A DNA stretch of 64,000 nt from Pareuzebyella sediminis. Lineage in GTDB: Bacteria > Bacteroidota > Bacteroidia > Flavobacteriales > Flavobacteriaceae. How positions within the stretch are numbered: position 1 is the first letter of the stretch; the number at the start of each line of letters is the position of its first letter. Below, one piece after another: positions 1 to 9,380 of this stretch. The notes under the pieces were generated by a model. It made no database searches and was not told the origin of the DNA. It was given only the letters and a program-made list of their open reading frames with translations. The position numbers were made by a program, and so were the translations under genes. Location: NCBI RefSeq assembly GCF_008367235.1, contig NZ_VTZS01000005.1, forward strand, positions 248,001 to 312,000. Reading direction: 5' to 3'.

Positions 1-116
1 CAATTGCCTGTTTTTTTAATTTTGTTTTCCTTGAAATAGTCGTTGACCCTTTTGTTAAGTGTCCGAAAAAATTGCGCGGAATCTTTTCGCGAGAATCGAA
101 TGGCTTTTTGATCCAT
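1..116 (-). CDS. Fatty acid desaturase, N-terminal fragment (runs off left edge)
   Basis: An open reading frame starts with ATG at 116 and runs leftward off the window, giving 38 complete codons. The peptide begins MDQKAIRFSRKDSAQFF and continues with a basic, hydrophilic stretch. This matches what I remember of the N-terminus of flavobacterial membrane acyl-CoA/fatty acid desaturases, before the first membrane helix. The histidine boxes that would prove the family lie outside the window. The gene is divergent from rsmG, with about 108 nt between the starts. The reading frame is clear; the family name is from memory and moderately sure. Confidence 0.6.
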   Translation of the reverse strand, partial: MDQKAIRFSRKDSAQFFRTLNKRVNDYFKENKIKKTGN

Positions 117-140
117 AGAATGAATGTCTTTTTGCTAAAA

Positions 141-159
141 TAGCAGAAGTACCCTGCTA
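141..159. repeat. Small perfect inverted repeat between divergent genes
   Basis: TAGCAG (141-146) and CTGCTA (154-159) form a perfect 6-bp inverted repeat with a 7-nt spacer, lying between the divergent desaturase and rsmG genes. It could be an operator or chance. Confidence 0.25.
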
Positions 160-197
160 TAAAATACTATTGAGAATTTTTTCTCTAGTGAATATAG

Positions 198-205
198 TAA
201 ATTTG
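198..205 (+). promoter_or_regulatory. Predicted -7 box of the rsmG promoter
   Basis: TAAATTTG fits the Bacteroidota -7 consensus TAnnTTTG and ends 19 nt before the rsmG ATG. A TTG at 170-172 could serve as the -33 element, but the spacing is long. Confidence 0.45.
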
Positions 206-224
206 TAATTATACAAATATACGC

Positions 225-860
225 ATGACGGTTGAAATAGTTTTTAAATATTTTCCCAATTTATCCGAACATCAGAGAAATCAATTTTCACTTCTTAGCG
301 AATTATATAAGGATTGGAACCAAAAAATCAACGTAGTTTCACGCAAAGATATCGAGGAGCTTTATGTACGCCATGTGTTGCATTCCCTAGGCATTGCTAA
401 AATTCAGATGTTCGAGAAAGGAGCTTCGATATTAGATGTCGGAACGGGAGGGGGATTTCCGGGAATTCCTTTGGCAATCCTGCATCCTGATGTTCAGTTT
501 ACCTTGGTAGATTCCATAGGCAAGAAGATCAAGGTGGTCGATGAAGTCATAAAGGGGCTGCAATTACAAAATGTTAGTACCGTGAATAGCCGGGTCGAAG
601 AGATTGAGGGCCAATTCGATTTTATTGTCAGCCGTGCCGTAGCTGCGATGCCGACTTTTACGCACTGGGTAAAAGGTAGAATTAAAAAAGAATCGGTTCA
701 CCATCGTAGAAATGGTATTCTCTATTTGAAGGGGGGTAATTTGACCGAAGAGCTCAAAAACTATAAAACCGTAGAAATATTTACGCTTTCCGAGTATTTC
801 AACGAAGATTTTTTCGAGACCAAAAAGGTGGTCTATTTGCCTCTTAAGTTCAAGGGGTAG
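225..860 (+). CDS. rsmG: 16S rRNA (guanine-527 N7) methyltransferase RsmG
   Basis: RsmG uses S-adenosylmethionine to methylate N7 of G527 in 16S rRNA; its loss gives low-level streptomycin resistance in other bacteria. The 211-residue length is normal for the family. The SAM-binding loop is plain as ILDVGTGGGFPGIPLAI near residue 70, and SRAVAAMPTF and YLKGG match later conserved blocks of the GidB/RsmG fold. The gene stands alone on the plus strand, divergent from the desaturase. I see no clear Shine-Dalgarno, as is usual in this phylum. Confidence 0.95.
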   Translation: MTVEIVFKYFPNLSEHQRNQFSLLSELYKDWNQKINVVSRKDIEELYVRHVLHSLGIAKIQMFEKGASILDVGTGGGFPGIPLAILHPDVQFTLVDSIGKKIKVVDEVIKGLQLQNVSTVNSRVEEIEGQFDFIVSRAVAAMPTFTHWVKGRIKKESVHHRRNGILYLKGGNLTEELKNYKTVEIFTLSEYFNEDFFETKKVVYLPLKFKG

Positions 861-1134
861 TTTTTAAGCACACAACATGCTGTAGAAAGAATGCCTGCAC
901 TTTTTGGAGTAATTCTTTGCATACTCATAAATTTTTGAGAATACTGACTTTCTTGAAGGCTGAAGCCCACTCTGTGTTTTCATAGTTTTCATACCTTTAT
1001 TTTGTAATCCATTTCTTTAAAGTTACTGAAAATTTACAATTACTTAACGTTAAATTTACATTAAAAGTATGTTGGCATGAAAAAGAATAGGTTTATTCCT
1101 TGTTTTATGATAAATAATACTCTTTTCAGGTGAT
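861..1134. other. Intergenic, nothing recognised
   Basis: AT-rich sequence between rsmG and the terminator of the minus-strand DinB-like gene. I see no convincing open frame, RNA gene or repeat here. Confidence 0.5.
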
Positions 1135-1167
1135 AAAAAAAGTCCTTTTCTCGAAAGGAAAAGGACT
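1135..1167 (-). terminator. Rho-independent terminator of the DinB-like gene
   Basis: AGTCCTTTTC (1141-1150) pairs perfectly with GAAAAGGACT (1158-1167) around a 7-nt loop. On the minus strand the hairpin is followed by a run of T. It lies 25 nt past the stop of the DinB-like gene. Confidence 0.85.
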
Positions 1168-1192
1168 CGTAGTGTACGGTATGAATGATTGT

Positions 1193-1705
1193 TTAATTGC
1201 TCCAGGGCGGAGTTACACCATTTGATCGGGCGTAGGCAATCAATTGTCCTTTATGTTCTCCGTTATGTTCAAGAAATATAAGAAGACCGGATAAGCGGTT
1301 GAATTTGCCAAAGCCAAAATCTACCTCTTCCCCAAATTTTCCGCTTTCGACCTTTCCAATTTTATCAAGAACAAACTCATTTGATTTTTTTAAAGTGGCC
1401 AAGATATTCTCCTTGCCCTGTATTTTTTCGATATTCATCATATCGACATCTTCTGGCGGAGGGAAACCCATTTTTGAGGCCAAATAATAATTTGCACCTG
1501 CAATATGCAAGAAAGATTCTCCGGTCGACCGTACGCCCTCTGCCGGCCGCCAATTATATTGTTCTGGTGTAAAAGCTTCGGCCAACGATACTACTTGACC
1601 TTGATTATAGGTCAACATACCTTTGATGGAGTTTTGAACTATGTCATCCTGCCCGTATATAGCCGAAATGGCAAGGAACATAAATACTACAGATAATTTT
1701 TTCAT
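1193..1705 (-). CDS. Secreted DinB-family protein
   Basis: This 170-residue protein begins with a hydrophobic export signal (MKKLSVVFMFLAISAIYGQ, cleavage probably after the Gly or Gln near residue 19). The rest looks like a DinB/YfiT four-helix bundle: PEQYNWRPAEGVRS, then SFLHIAGANYY with the first family histidine, and FLEHNGEHKGQLIAYAR with the C-terminal HxxxH histidines. DinB-fold proteins bind a divalent metal with three histidines, and some are thiol transferases. The substrate here is unknown. Export of a DinB protein is common in Bacteroidota. A single gene with its own terminator. Confidence 0.8.
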   Translation of the reverse strand: MKKLSVVFMFLAISAIYGQDDIVQNSIKGMLTYNQGQVVSLAEAFTPEQYNWRPAEGVRSTGESFLHIAGANYYLASKMGFPPPEDVDMMNIEKIQGKENILATLKKSNEFVLDKIGKVESGKFGEEVDFGFGKFNRLSGLLIFLEHNGEHKGQLIAYARSNGVTPPWSN

Positions 1706-2059
1706 TTTCTTTAAAGTTTAGATTAGCACTAAATGATTGTCAAACTAAGAGGTACTTCGTTTGTTTACAAGGTATTAAAAAAAAATTATCATTTGTTGAT
1801 TTATCAATGATTAATATGAACCTTCAATCTCGTTGTTTTGGTGTTATCTTAAAGCTTTTAAAGAAATTCGATTAGTTAGAAAAGAACGAACAGTAGGTTC
1901 TCCACCAGTATTGATTTCCTAAAGAAAATGTGCTAGTGCATTTTTTTCTTTGAAAACAGGAAAGGTGAAAGTCGATTGTCGACCTATTCCAACTCCAAAT
2001 GTCCGATTCCATTTGATGGCCCTAGAAATGCCTTGCCTATTTTAGATTTTTATATCCTT
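1706..2059. other. Intergenic, nothing recognised
   Basis: AT-rich region upstream of the DinB-like gene and downstream of pruA. I found no supported small gene, RNA or clear terminator. Confidence 0.5.
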
Positions 2060-3688
2060 TCAGTCTAAAAACGGATAGCGGTAGTTCTCAGGGCTCACAA
2101 AGGTTTCCTTGATCAATCTTGGAGATACCCAACGCAGTAAATTTTGCGATGATCCGGCCTTGTCGTTGGTTCCCGATGCTCGGGCGCCGCCAAAGGGTTG
2201 TTGGCCTACCACTGCCCCCGTGGGCTTATCGTTGATGTAAAAGTTTCCTGCGCAGTTTTGTAGAGCCTGGGTAGCCTCGGTTATGGCATATCGATCGGTC
2301 GAGAGAACGGCGCCGGTAAGCGCATAAATAGAAGTTTCGTCAACCAGTTTGAGTGTTTTCGACCAATTTTTGTCTTCATATATATAAACGGTAACGACAG
2401 GTCCAAAAAGCTCGGTTTCCATCGTAGTATATTTGGGGTCCGTAGTCAAAATCACGGTGGGTTCTATAAAATACCCTTTCGATTTGTCATAGTTGCCACC
2501 GGCGATAATTTCGGCATTTTGATCACTTTTGGCCTGATCGATATATTTCGCCAATTTATCAAAGGCACCTTCGTGTATAACGGCGGTAATAAAATTGGAC
2601 ATATCTTCTGGACTTCCGGGTTTGTTGAACGACTCGATATCTTTTTTGACTAGATCCAAAATCTCGTTAGCGGTGGACTTTGGTAAATAAACCCGTGACG
2701 CCGCACTACATTTTTGACCTTGAAATTCAAAGGCGCCCCTCGTGATGGCGGTTGCAACTTGCTGAGGTTTGGCCGACGGGTGGGCGATGATAAAATCTTT
2801 TCCACCGGTTTCACCCACTATTCGGGGATAGGTTTTGTACGTGTGTATATTGTTGCCAATTTGTTTCCAAAGGTCTTGAAAAACCTTTGTGGATCCGGTG
2901 AAATGTATTCCGGCAAAATCTGGGCTGTCTAAAGCGGTTTTGGTAATCATGACAGGGTCGCCATACACAACGTTGATAACCCCATCGGGTAGCCCCGCTT
3001 CCTTGAAGACATCAACGATCACCTTTGCTGAAAAAATTTGACTGTCACTAGGTTTCCATAAGACCACATTGCCCATCATTGCAGCACTCGCAGGCAGATT
3101 TCCCGCAATAGCAGTGAAATTAAAAGGAGTGATAGCATAAATAAAACCTTCTAGCGGTCTATATTCTACCCGGTTCCAAACCCCTTCTGAAGATTCAGGT
3201 TGCTCGCCATAAATTTGAGACATATATTCTACGTTGAACCTCAGGAAATCAATCAGTTCACATGCAGAATCTATCTCTGCTTGATGTATGGTCTTGGATT
3301 GTGCGATCATGGTTGCCGCATTGATTTTCGCTCTGTAGGGCCCTGCAATTAAATCCGCGGCCTTAAGGAATATGGCTGCACGTTGCTCCCAAGTCAGATC
3401 GGCCCATGCGGTGCGGGAAGCCAAACAATTTTCTATGGCCTCGCTTACATGCTTGCTTTCGGCCAAATGGTACTGCCCAACCACATTTTTGTGGTCGTGA
3501 GGGGGCGACATTGGTTTGGTTTTTCCGGTCTTGATTTCTTTGCTTCCGATATATAGCGGAACATCTATATTTCCATTGAAATAGGTGTGGTACTGTTGTA
3601 GTACTTCTTCGCGTTCGGAAGATCCCGGAGCGTAGCTTTTGATTGGTTCGTTTATTGCGGTCGGTACGTGAAAAAATCCTTTTCCCAT
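2060..3688 (-). CDS. pruA: L-glutamate gamma-semialdehyde (1-pyrroline-5-carboxylate) dehydrogenase
   Basis: It oxidises glutamate-gamma-semialdehyde to glutamate with NAD+, the second step of proline catabolism. The 542-residue length fits the stand-alone (not PutA-fused) P5C dehydrogenases. Aldehyde dehydrogenase landmarks are present in order: ITPFNFTAIAGNLPA, LWKPSD, the glutamate motif VGETGGKD, the catalytic cysteine in FEFQGQKCSAASRVY, and the late block ETELFGPVVTVY. A TACCTTTG promoter box lies about 30 nt upstream, so it is probably transcribed on its own, downstream of the apaG operon. No proline dehydrogenase gene is in the window. Confidence 0.95.
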   Translation of the reverse strand: MGKGFFHVPTAINEPIKSYAPGSSEREEVLQQYHTYFNGNIDVPLYIGSKEIKTGKTKPMSPPHDHKNVVGQYHLAESKHVSEAIENCLASRTAWADLTWEQRAAIFLKAADLIAGPYRAKINAATMIAQSKTIHQAEIDSACELIDFLRFNVEYMSQIYGEQPESSEGVWNRVEYRPLEGFIYAITPFNFTAIAGNLPASAAMMGNVVLWKPSDSQIFSAKVIVDVFKEAGLPDGVINVVYGDPVMITKTALDSPDFAGIHFTGSTKVFQDLWKQIGNNIHTYKTYPRIVGETGGKDFIIAHPSAKPQQVATAITRGAFEFQGQKCSAASRVYLPKSTANEILDLVKKDIESFNKPGSPEDMSNFITAVIHEGAFDKLAKYIDQAKSDQNAEIIAGGNYDKSKGYFIEPTVILTTDPKYTTMETELFGPVVTVYIYEDKNWSKTLKLVDETSIYALTGAVLSTDRYAITEATQALQNCAGNFYINDKPTGAVVGQQPFGGARASGTNDKAGSSQNLLRWVSPRLIKETFVSPENYRYPFLD

Positions 3689-3720
3689 GACGATTGATTT
3701 TCAGATTAAAAAATGAACGC

Positions 3721-3728
3721 CAAAGGTA
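3721..3728 (-). promoter_or_regulatory. Predicted -7 box of the pruA promoter
   Basis: On the minus strand this reads TACCTTTG, matching TAnnTTTG, 32 nt before the pruA ATG. Confidence 0.5.
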
Positions 3729-3795
3729 GCTAAAGAAAGTCAGAAGAACGAATAGGAAAATGCGAAATAGAAAAGGAAGGTACTATGATTTACTG

Positions 3796-4182
3796 CTAGT
3801 TCAACGCAAACGGGGCATGGAATTTGAACGTGGGAATAAATACCCTAAATTTCTCCGTAGAAGTGAAGTTGACCATATTGAAGTGCCCGCGCATGGCGCC
3901 AATGGGCGAGGCTAGAAGGCAACCTGAAGTATAGGTGTGCGATTGACCGGGTTTTATTACCGGTTTCTTGCCGATGACCCCTTCACCATCCAAAATTTCC
4001 AGTTCGTTAAGGGCATCGTAGATTTCCCAATGACGTGAGGTCAACTGAACCGAATCTTTACTTTGGTTTTCAATTGTTATCGTATAGCCGAAGGCAAAAT
4101 GCATCTTGTAGTTTTTAAAGAAAGTTCCTTCAAAACTAGTATGTACTGAAATCTTTATGCCCTTAGTTACCTGTGTAATCAT
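3796..4182 (-). CDS. apaG: ApaG domain protein
   Basis: A 128-residue single-domain ApaG (DUF525) protein, an immunoglobulin-like fold historically linked to Co2+/Mg2+ efflux and found fused to F-box proteins in eukaryotes. Its biochemical role is still unclear. Family features include FAFGYTITIENQS, LTSRHWEIYDA, the glycine-rich GEGVIGKKPVIKPGQSHTY and GAMRGHFNMV. The length is typical. It is the last gene of a three-gene minus-strand operon, starting 12 nt after the DUF3667 stop. Confidence 0.92.
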   Translation of the reverse strand: MITQVTKGIKISVHTSFEGTFFKNYKMHFAFGYTITIENQSKDSVQLTSRHWEIYDALNELEILDGEGVIGKKPVIKPGQSHTYTSGCLLASPIGAMRGHFNMVNFTSTEKFRVFIPTFKFHAPFALN

Positions 4183-4194
4183 ATGACTTTCGGT

Positions 4195-5331
4195 CTAATA
4201 GGTAAAAATATTGCCTGCAAAAAAAATGACGGAGGAAAACACTGCCAATATAAAAAAAATCGTATTCAAAAAAACATATTTAACAATAGTTTTAAATACG
4301 TTTTGCCGATAGAACTTCCTCATGGCCAAAAACAGATAGACGGAAAAGATCATGAGAAAGATTCCGTTACTATCCACGTTGAAAATATAATCGATTAAAT
4401 AACTAATAATTAGCAAGATAAACAACAATGATGTATTATGGAAGCTAAAGATCAGATTATCGGTATAAGAGTATTTTTTTCTGATGTAAACCAACCAAAT
4501 GAATACCGCGAATAGAGGTAGGAAGAAAAAAACCACAAAGGGGAGCTTCGAAATGAGGGTGCTGACAAAACTTCCTGGAGCCCGCTGTAAACGGACAAGA
4601 CCTTGAGCTGCATTAAATGTCCATTGATTTTCGATGCTTTCGGCAATCTCATATTTGACCAGGGCATCTTTAAGATTGAAAATGGAGTCTTTTAGTATGA
4701 AAGTCCGAAAAAAGGAGATCTTATGTATTATTCTTTCTGCGAAGTCCTGCTCCTCTAATTTCATAAAATTGGCGTGCGGATTTGCAAGGATAATGGAATC
4801 TTTTTTTTTGGCTTCGGTCAAGAACCTGTGGTAATCGCCTTTATAGGGTATAGAATCAATTTTCTGATCAAATGCAGCATCATTCGTTACGCTAACCGAA
4901 GGAGGTTGAAGGTTTAGATATTCTTCAAAGTCTTCCTCTGTTTTGACGCCATACCGATCTAAATCTGAAAAGTTTCCACTGTAATTTACCAAGAGAAAGT
5001 AGACGATGGCCAAACTCAGCAAAAACCGGAACGGATTGGTATACGACACACGTTTGCCATTGATGTAATCTTTTGTAATGCGACCTGGTTTCAGTAATAG
5101 TGCCGAAAGGGTTTTAAGTAATTTGGAATCGTAAGAGATGAGACTGGAAAAAAATTCGTCGAAGTAGTCCTTCAAAGAGAGTTTTTTGTTACTATTTGCT
5201 TGCGAACAATTTGGGCAAAATTTATCCGTCAGGTTTAACCTATGTCCGCAATTAAGACATTCGGTGTTCCTGTATTTTAGTTGATACCTACCTTTTTGGG
5301 TGACGGTCGGTTTGTTCTCCATTAATCCCAA
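4195..5331 (-). CDS. DUF3667 membrane protein with N-terminal zinc ribbon
   Basis: A 378-residue protein with a four-cysteine zinc ribbon near residues 24-43 (CLNCGHRL, then CPNCSQ). It is followed by SYTNPFRFLLSLAIVYFLLV and several more hydrophobic segments in the last third, giving four to five membrane helices. This is the DUF3667 architecture, widespread in Bacteroidota and of unknown function. A long soluble loop (about residues 125-255) separates the first helix from the others. It lies in an operon between the T9SS plug gene (16 nt upstream) and apaG. An envelope role is plausible but is inference only. Confidence 0.85.
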   Translation of the reverse strand: MGLMENKPTVTQKGRYQLKYRNTECLNCGHRLNLTDKFCPNCSQANSNKKLSLKDYFDEFFSSLISYDSKLLKTLSALLLKPGRITKDYINGKRVSYTNPFRFLLSLAIVYFLLVNYSGNFSDLDRYGVKTEEDFEEYLNLQPPSVSVTNDAAFDQKIDSIPYKGDYHRFLTEAKKKDSIILANPHANFMKLEEQDFAERIIHKISFFRTFILKDSIFNLKDALVKYEIAESIENQWTFNAAQGLVRLQRAPGSFVSTLISKLPFVVFFFLPLFAVFIWLVYIRKKYSYTDNLIFSFHNTSLLFILLIISYLIDYIFNVDSNGIFLMIFSVYLFLAMRKFYRQNVFKTIVKYVFLNTIFFILAVFSSVIFFAGNIFTY

Positions 5332-5347
5332 AGATATTTTAAAAAAA

Positions 5348-6592
5348 TCAATTGCTTATATCGCGGGAGTTTGCTGTACCTATACCTATGATGCTATCGT
5401 AAAGTTCACCAAAATTCCGGTAATACACCAAGATGAGATAGGTGTTTTCCGTAAAATGAAAATTGCCGCATATCGCATTGCGGTCAAGAGTGCCGTCGGC
5501 TCGCTTAATTACGTATTTATAATTGTAAAAACCTTGTTTCAAATCGATCTGACCCTCCATCATGCCATTGGCTTCATTATAATCCAGCTTGTTTTCCTTT
5601 TCTAAGGCGTAATTGTTGAATTTTCCAAAAATATAGACTTCATCCAGTTCTAAAATTTCGTCGTAGGGCAGTGCAAAATGTACTTTTGTGTATTCGGCTT
5701 CCCTCGAACTATCATCACCTTGAAGGGTTCTTACGACGAAATCACCATTGATATCCGGATAAAACGTGTAGGGCTCATTTCGGCGATACCTATCGGAAAA
5801 TAGATAGTGGTTATATAGATCGCCGATCTCAATTCTGGAAATTTGGGAGGTTGGCGCCCGAAGGTCGCTTGTGTCGAAATTTAAGAATTCGTTGCCACCG
5901 AAAAAACTTGTCTCTTGGTCATACTTGTAGACGAGTTCGTTTCCCATGGTATATTGAGGGGCGATATCGTAAATAGCCGTAGACCATTGAAAGTTTTGTA
6001 AAATGGCTACTTTTATTTCTTTCTTTGGATTGACCCATTGAAACCCCCCTGCATTGATGTTAAACTGAACGACTTGTTTTTCGTTGAGGAAGTTGAAATC
6101 ACGGGAACGTTTGACGGTTGCCCCTACTTTTAAGATATTTTTATAAACCACGAACCTTCTCGAAAATTGTAGTTCGTAGCGATCATTGTAAATCTCGAGC
6201 ACATAGTTGCCGCTAACTTTTAGGCTGACGTTTTGGTTCGGTATGGTCAAGCGGTAATTAGAATAGGGCTGCAGGGTCGAATAACTGTTATAGTAATCAA
6301 TGATGCGTTGATTGTCGACCCCATTGAGGTACTGCGATTTAAGAAGTTGAGAAGGGGTCCAATCATAATCGCAATGTACGATTTTGTAGTAATAATCACT
6401 TTCGCCCGCAGTAAGATCGTCAAATTCCAATTGCATGGTCTCCCCGAGCTCGACCACCGGAAATTGATCTTCCGTAGGGCCACCAAAAATGATGGTTTTA
6501 ATATTCGGCGGGGGATTTATTTCCTCTTGAACCTGTCCGTATAGCGAAGAAAATACGAGAAAGATGAAAATTTGTTTAAGACAGCAGCGCAT
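5348..6592 (-). CDS. Type IX secretion system plug protein (DUF5103)
   Basis: This 414-residue secreted protein belongs to the DUF5103 family. From memory of the structural work, this family is the periplasmic plug that closes the SprA translocon of the type IX secretion system. I chose the ATG at 6592 because it starts directly with an export signal (MRCCLKQIFIFLVFSSLYGQ). An upstream in-frame ATG at 6637 would add 15 residues in front of that signal. Conserved stretches include NPPPNIKTIIF near the N-terminus and HCDYDWTPSQL. It heads the operon with DUF3667 and apaG. Confidence 0.85.
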   Translation of the reverse strand: MRCCLKQIFIFLVFSSLYGQVQEEINPPPNIKTIIFGGPTEDQFPVVELGETMQLEFDDLTAGESDYYYKIVHCDYDWTPSQLLKSQYLNGVDNQRIIDYYNSYSTLQPYSNYRLTIPNQNVSLKVSGNYVLEIYNDRYELQFSRRFVVYKNILKVGATVKRSRDFNFLNEKQVVQFNINAGGFQWVNPKKEIKVAILQNFQWSTAIYDIAPQYTMGNELVYKYDQETSFFGGNEFLNFDTSDLRAPTSQISRIEIGDLYNHYLFSDRYRRNEPYTFYPDINGDFVVRTLQGDDSSREAEYTKVHFALPYDEILELDEVYIFGKFNNYALEKENKLDYNEANGMMEGQIDLKQGFYNYKYVIKRADGTLDRNAICGNFHFTENTYLILVYYRNFGELYDSIIGIGTANSRDISN

Positions 6593-6702
6593 ATAAGGCC
6601 TTTTTTTGGCATAAAGGTAAACAAAAAGCGTACCCAAGAAATTTAGATCGTTATACCGTCCAAATTTATAGGTATTTATTATGATAACTATCGTTTAAGT
6701 AC

Positions 6703-6710
6703 TATTTTTG
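6703..6710 (+). promoter_or_regulatory. Predicted -7 box of the nqr operon promoter
   Basis: TATTTTTG matches TAnnTTTG and ends 34 nt before the nqrA ATG. No other promoter-like box is obvious inside the closely packed nqrA-nqrF block. Confidence 0.5.
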
Positions 6711-6744
6711 CCGCAGAATTTATTAACCTAAGGTCTACGTTAAT

Positions 6745-8097
6745 ATGTCTAAAGACATCAGGATTAAAAAGGGTTTGAACATTAACCTTGTCGGTGCCGC
6801 AGAGCAAACAACTTCAACAGCCGTCTTAAGTAATGTTTACGCAATACATCTTAATGATTTTCATGGATTGACTCCGAAAATGTTGATTAAAGAGGGTGCT
6901 GAGGTAAAAGCGGGTGAACCTCTTTTCTACAACAAGAACAAGGAAGAGATGAAGTTCGTTTCTCCGGTAAGTGGAGAGCTTGTAGAAATCAATAGAGGGG
7001 CCAGAAGACGTATCCTCAATCTAAAGATATTGGCCGATAAAGAGCAAGCCCAATTGACGCACCAACCTTTGAATGTCGAAAAGGCTTCGAAGGAAGATAT
7101 TAAGGCGTATTTGCTCGAAGGGGGATGTTGGCCCTTTATTAAGCAACGACCTTACGATATTATAGCGAACCCCGATGCAAATCCGAAAGCTATTTTTATT
7201 TCAGGTTACACTACCGCACCTCTGGCCGCTCAAGCCGATTATGTGTTGCAAGGAAAGGAAAGTGAATTGCAGGCCGCCATTCATGCTTTAGCTAAGCTCA
7301 CTCCGGGAAAAGTACATGTTTCTGTTGGAGAAGCGTCCAATTCACCGTTGGCCGGGCTTTCAGGTATAGAATTGCACAAGGTTTCAGGACCACATCCAGC
7401 TGGATTGGTGGGTACCCAAATCAATAAAATCGATCCGATCAACAAGGGCGAAACCGTTTGGACGGTTGCCCCGCAAGATTTGATCATTATCGGAGAATTC
7501 TTATTGACGGGCAAGTTCAACCCAGAGCGCCTCGTGGCCTTGGCGGGTTCTTCGGTAAAAACCCCGAAATATTATAAAACTAAAATCGGTGCCGAAATCT
7601 CGACCTTTCTCTACGCCAGTGGAGTGAACGAAGATAATTTTAGGGTAATCAACGGCGACGTGTTGACCGGCTTGAAAAGCCGTCCCGACGGCCATCTAGG
7701 TTTTTATAACAATACGGTTAGCGTTATTCCCGAAGGAGATGATTATGAGTTCTTTGGATGGAATAAGCCAGTTTTCGATAAAATTTCTGCGACCAGGGCC
7801 TTGACCTTTTCCTGGCTACAGCCGAATAAGAAGTACGACCTTACGACCAATACCAACGGCGAACACCGGGCTTTCGTGGTTACCGGCATGTACGAAAAAG
7901 TATTTCCAATGGATATCTACCCCTTACAGTTGCTCAAAGCGTGTATGGTGAACGATATTGATGAGATGGAGCAATTGGGGCTTTATGAGGTTGCCCCTGA
8001 AGACTTTTCGTTGACCGAATTCGTTTGTGTGTCAAAACAACCTCACCAGAAGATCATCCGGGAAGGATTGGATTTGTTGTATAAAGAAATAGGATAA
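6745..8097 (+). CDS. nqrA: Na+-translocating NADH:quinone reductase subunit A
   Basis: NqrA is the peripheral cytoplasmic subunit of Na+-NQR, the complex that couples NADH oxidation and quinone reduction to sodium export. At 450 residues it has normal length. The start IRIKKGLNINLVG and the blocks AEVKAGEPLF, RRRILNLKI and TVWTVAPQDLIIIGEFLLTGKF are typical of the family, which carries a barrel-sandwich fold similar to biotin-carrier and Rnf-C domains. It is the first gene of a six-gene operon; the stop is 3 nt before the nqrB start. Confidence 0.95.
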   Translation: MSKDIRIKKGLNINLVGAAEQTTSTAVLSNVYAIHLNDFHGLTPKMLIKEGAEVKAGEPLFYNKNKEEMKFVSPVSGELVEINRGARRRILNLKILADKEQAQLTHQPLNVEKASKEDIKAYLLEGGCWPFIKQRPYDIIANPDANPKAIFISGYTTAPLAAQADYVLQGKESELQAAIHALAKLTPGKVHVSVGEASNSPLAGLSGIELHKVSGPHPAGLVGTQINKIDPINKGETVWTVAPQDLIIIGEFLLTGKFNPERLVALAGSSVKTPKYYKTKIGAEISTFLYASGVNEDNFRVINGDVLTGLKSRPDGHLGFYNNTVSVIPEGDDYEFFGWNKPVFDKISATRALTFSWLQPNKKYDLTTNTNGEHRAFVVTGMYEKVFPMDIYPLQLLKACMVNDIDEMEQLGLYEVAPEDFSLTEFVCVSKQPHQKIIREGLDLLYKEIG

Positions 8098-8100
8098 AAG

Positions 8101-9378
8101 ATGAAAGATAAAAGACTGACTTTCAAGAAAAGACTACACATTTTAAAGCATCATTATCGTGATAAGAAGATGGCACCGGCCTTCAATGCCCTGCACACCT
8201 TTTTGTTCACTCCAGATGAGACCACCCACTCCGGATCTCACGTGAGGGCCGCCGATGATTTAAAGCGAACCATGAACACGGTGATCATGGCCTTGCTTCC
8301 GGTTTTGGTGTTCGCAATGTTCAACGCCGGATACCAACATTATGCGGCTGTGGCGGCAGCGAACGGAGAGCCGTTGCAGTTCTCCCTATGGGATACGTTC
8401 CTGACATGGGATAATTTTTATATAGGCCTTATCAAAGTGTTACCATTATTAGTGGTTTCTTATGGGGTCGGACTTCTTGTGGAATTCATTTTTGCGGTGA
8501 TCAAAGGTCATGAAGTCGAAGAAGGATATCTGGTTACCGGAATGTTGGTACCATTGATCGTTCCTATCGATACCCCACTTTGGATGTTGGCAGTCTCCGT
8601 TGTTTTTGGCGTTGTCATTGGAAAGGAAGTTTTTGGAGGCACGGGTATGAATATCCTGAACCCGGCATTAACGATACGGGCCTTTTTGTTTTTTGCATAC
8701 CCCACGTGGATGAGCGGTGATAAGGTCTGGGTATACGAAGCAGTCGAAAGAGCAGGTACGCCCGACGCAATTTCAGGAGAGACCATTCTGGGTTCTTTGG
8801 CGCAAAATTCCGATATAAGTTATTCCGTTTCCGATATGTTCTTCGGTTTTATTCCGGGATCCGTGGGAGAAACCTCCACATTTTTGATCCTTTTAGGAGG
8901 GCTCTTTTTGATTTTCAGTAAAATAGCCAGTTGGCGCATCATGGTTAGTGCCGTAGTAGGTGCCTTGGTCATGGGCTTGATATTCAATGGAGTGGTCGAT
9001 CAAGGATGGATAGGCGAAGGCAGTAAATTCTATGGCCTTATGAGCTTTGAATTTTGGAAACATCTTATTGTCGGAGGTTTGGCGTTCGGAATCGTTTACA
9101 TGGCGACTGACCCCGTGACGGGGTCACAGACCAATCGTGGAAAATGGATATATGGATTTTTTATCGGGTTTATTTCGGTAATGATACGGGTGTTCAATCC
9201 TGCGTATCCCGAGGGTGTTTTCTTGGCTATTCTGCTGATGAACGTTTTCGCTCCGACCATTGATCATTATGTGGTTAGGGGGAATGTCAATCGAAGGTTG
9301 AAGCGGGCCAAAAACGCTACGGTTTATCCAAAAGATTCTGAAAGTAAAGAAAGTGAACTTCAAGTAGAAACTGCATAA
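8101..9378 (+). CDS. nqrB: Na+-translocating NADH:quinone reductase subunit B
   Basis: The large membrane subunit, carrying a covalent FMN plus riboflavin and contributing to the Na+ path and the quinone site. The 425-residue protein has about ten hydrophobic segments. The FMN-accepting threonine is visible in GSVGETST at Thr258, the equivalent of Thr236 in Vibrio cholerae. Other markers are GKEVFGGTGMNILNPAL and YMATDPVTGSQTNRGKWIYG. The ApbE flavinyltransferase needed to attach the FMN is encoded at 13340. The spacing of 2 nt to nqrC suggests coupled translation. Confidence 0.96.
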   Translation: MKDKRLTFKKRLHILKHHYRDKKMAPAFNALHTFLFTPDETTHSGSHVRAADDLKRTMNTVIMALLPVLVFAMFNAGYQHYAAVAAANGEPLQFSLWDTFLTWDNFYIGLIKVLPLLVVSYGVGLLVEFIFAVIKGHEVEEGYLVTGMLVPLIVPIDTPLWMLAVSVVFGVVIGKEVFGGTGMNILNPALTIRAFLFFAYPTWMSGDKVWVYEAVERAGTPDAISGETILGSLAQNSDISYSVSDMFFGFIPGSVGETSTFLILLGGLFLIFSKIASWRIMVSAVVGALVMGLIFNGVVDQGWIGEGSKFYGLMSFEFWKHLIVGGLAFGIVYMATDPVTGSQTNRGKWIYGFFIGFISVMIRVFNPAYPEGVFLAILLMNVFAPTIDHYVVRGNVNRRLKRAKNATVYPKDSESKESELQVETA

Positions 9379-9380
9379 TT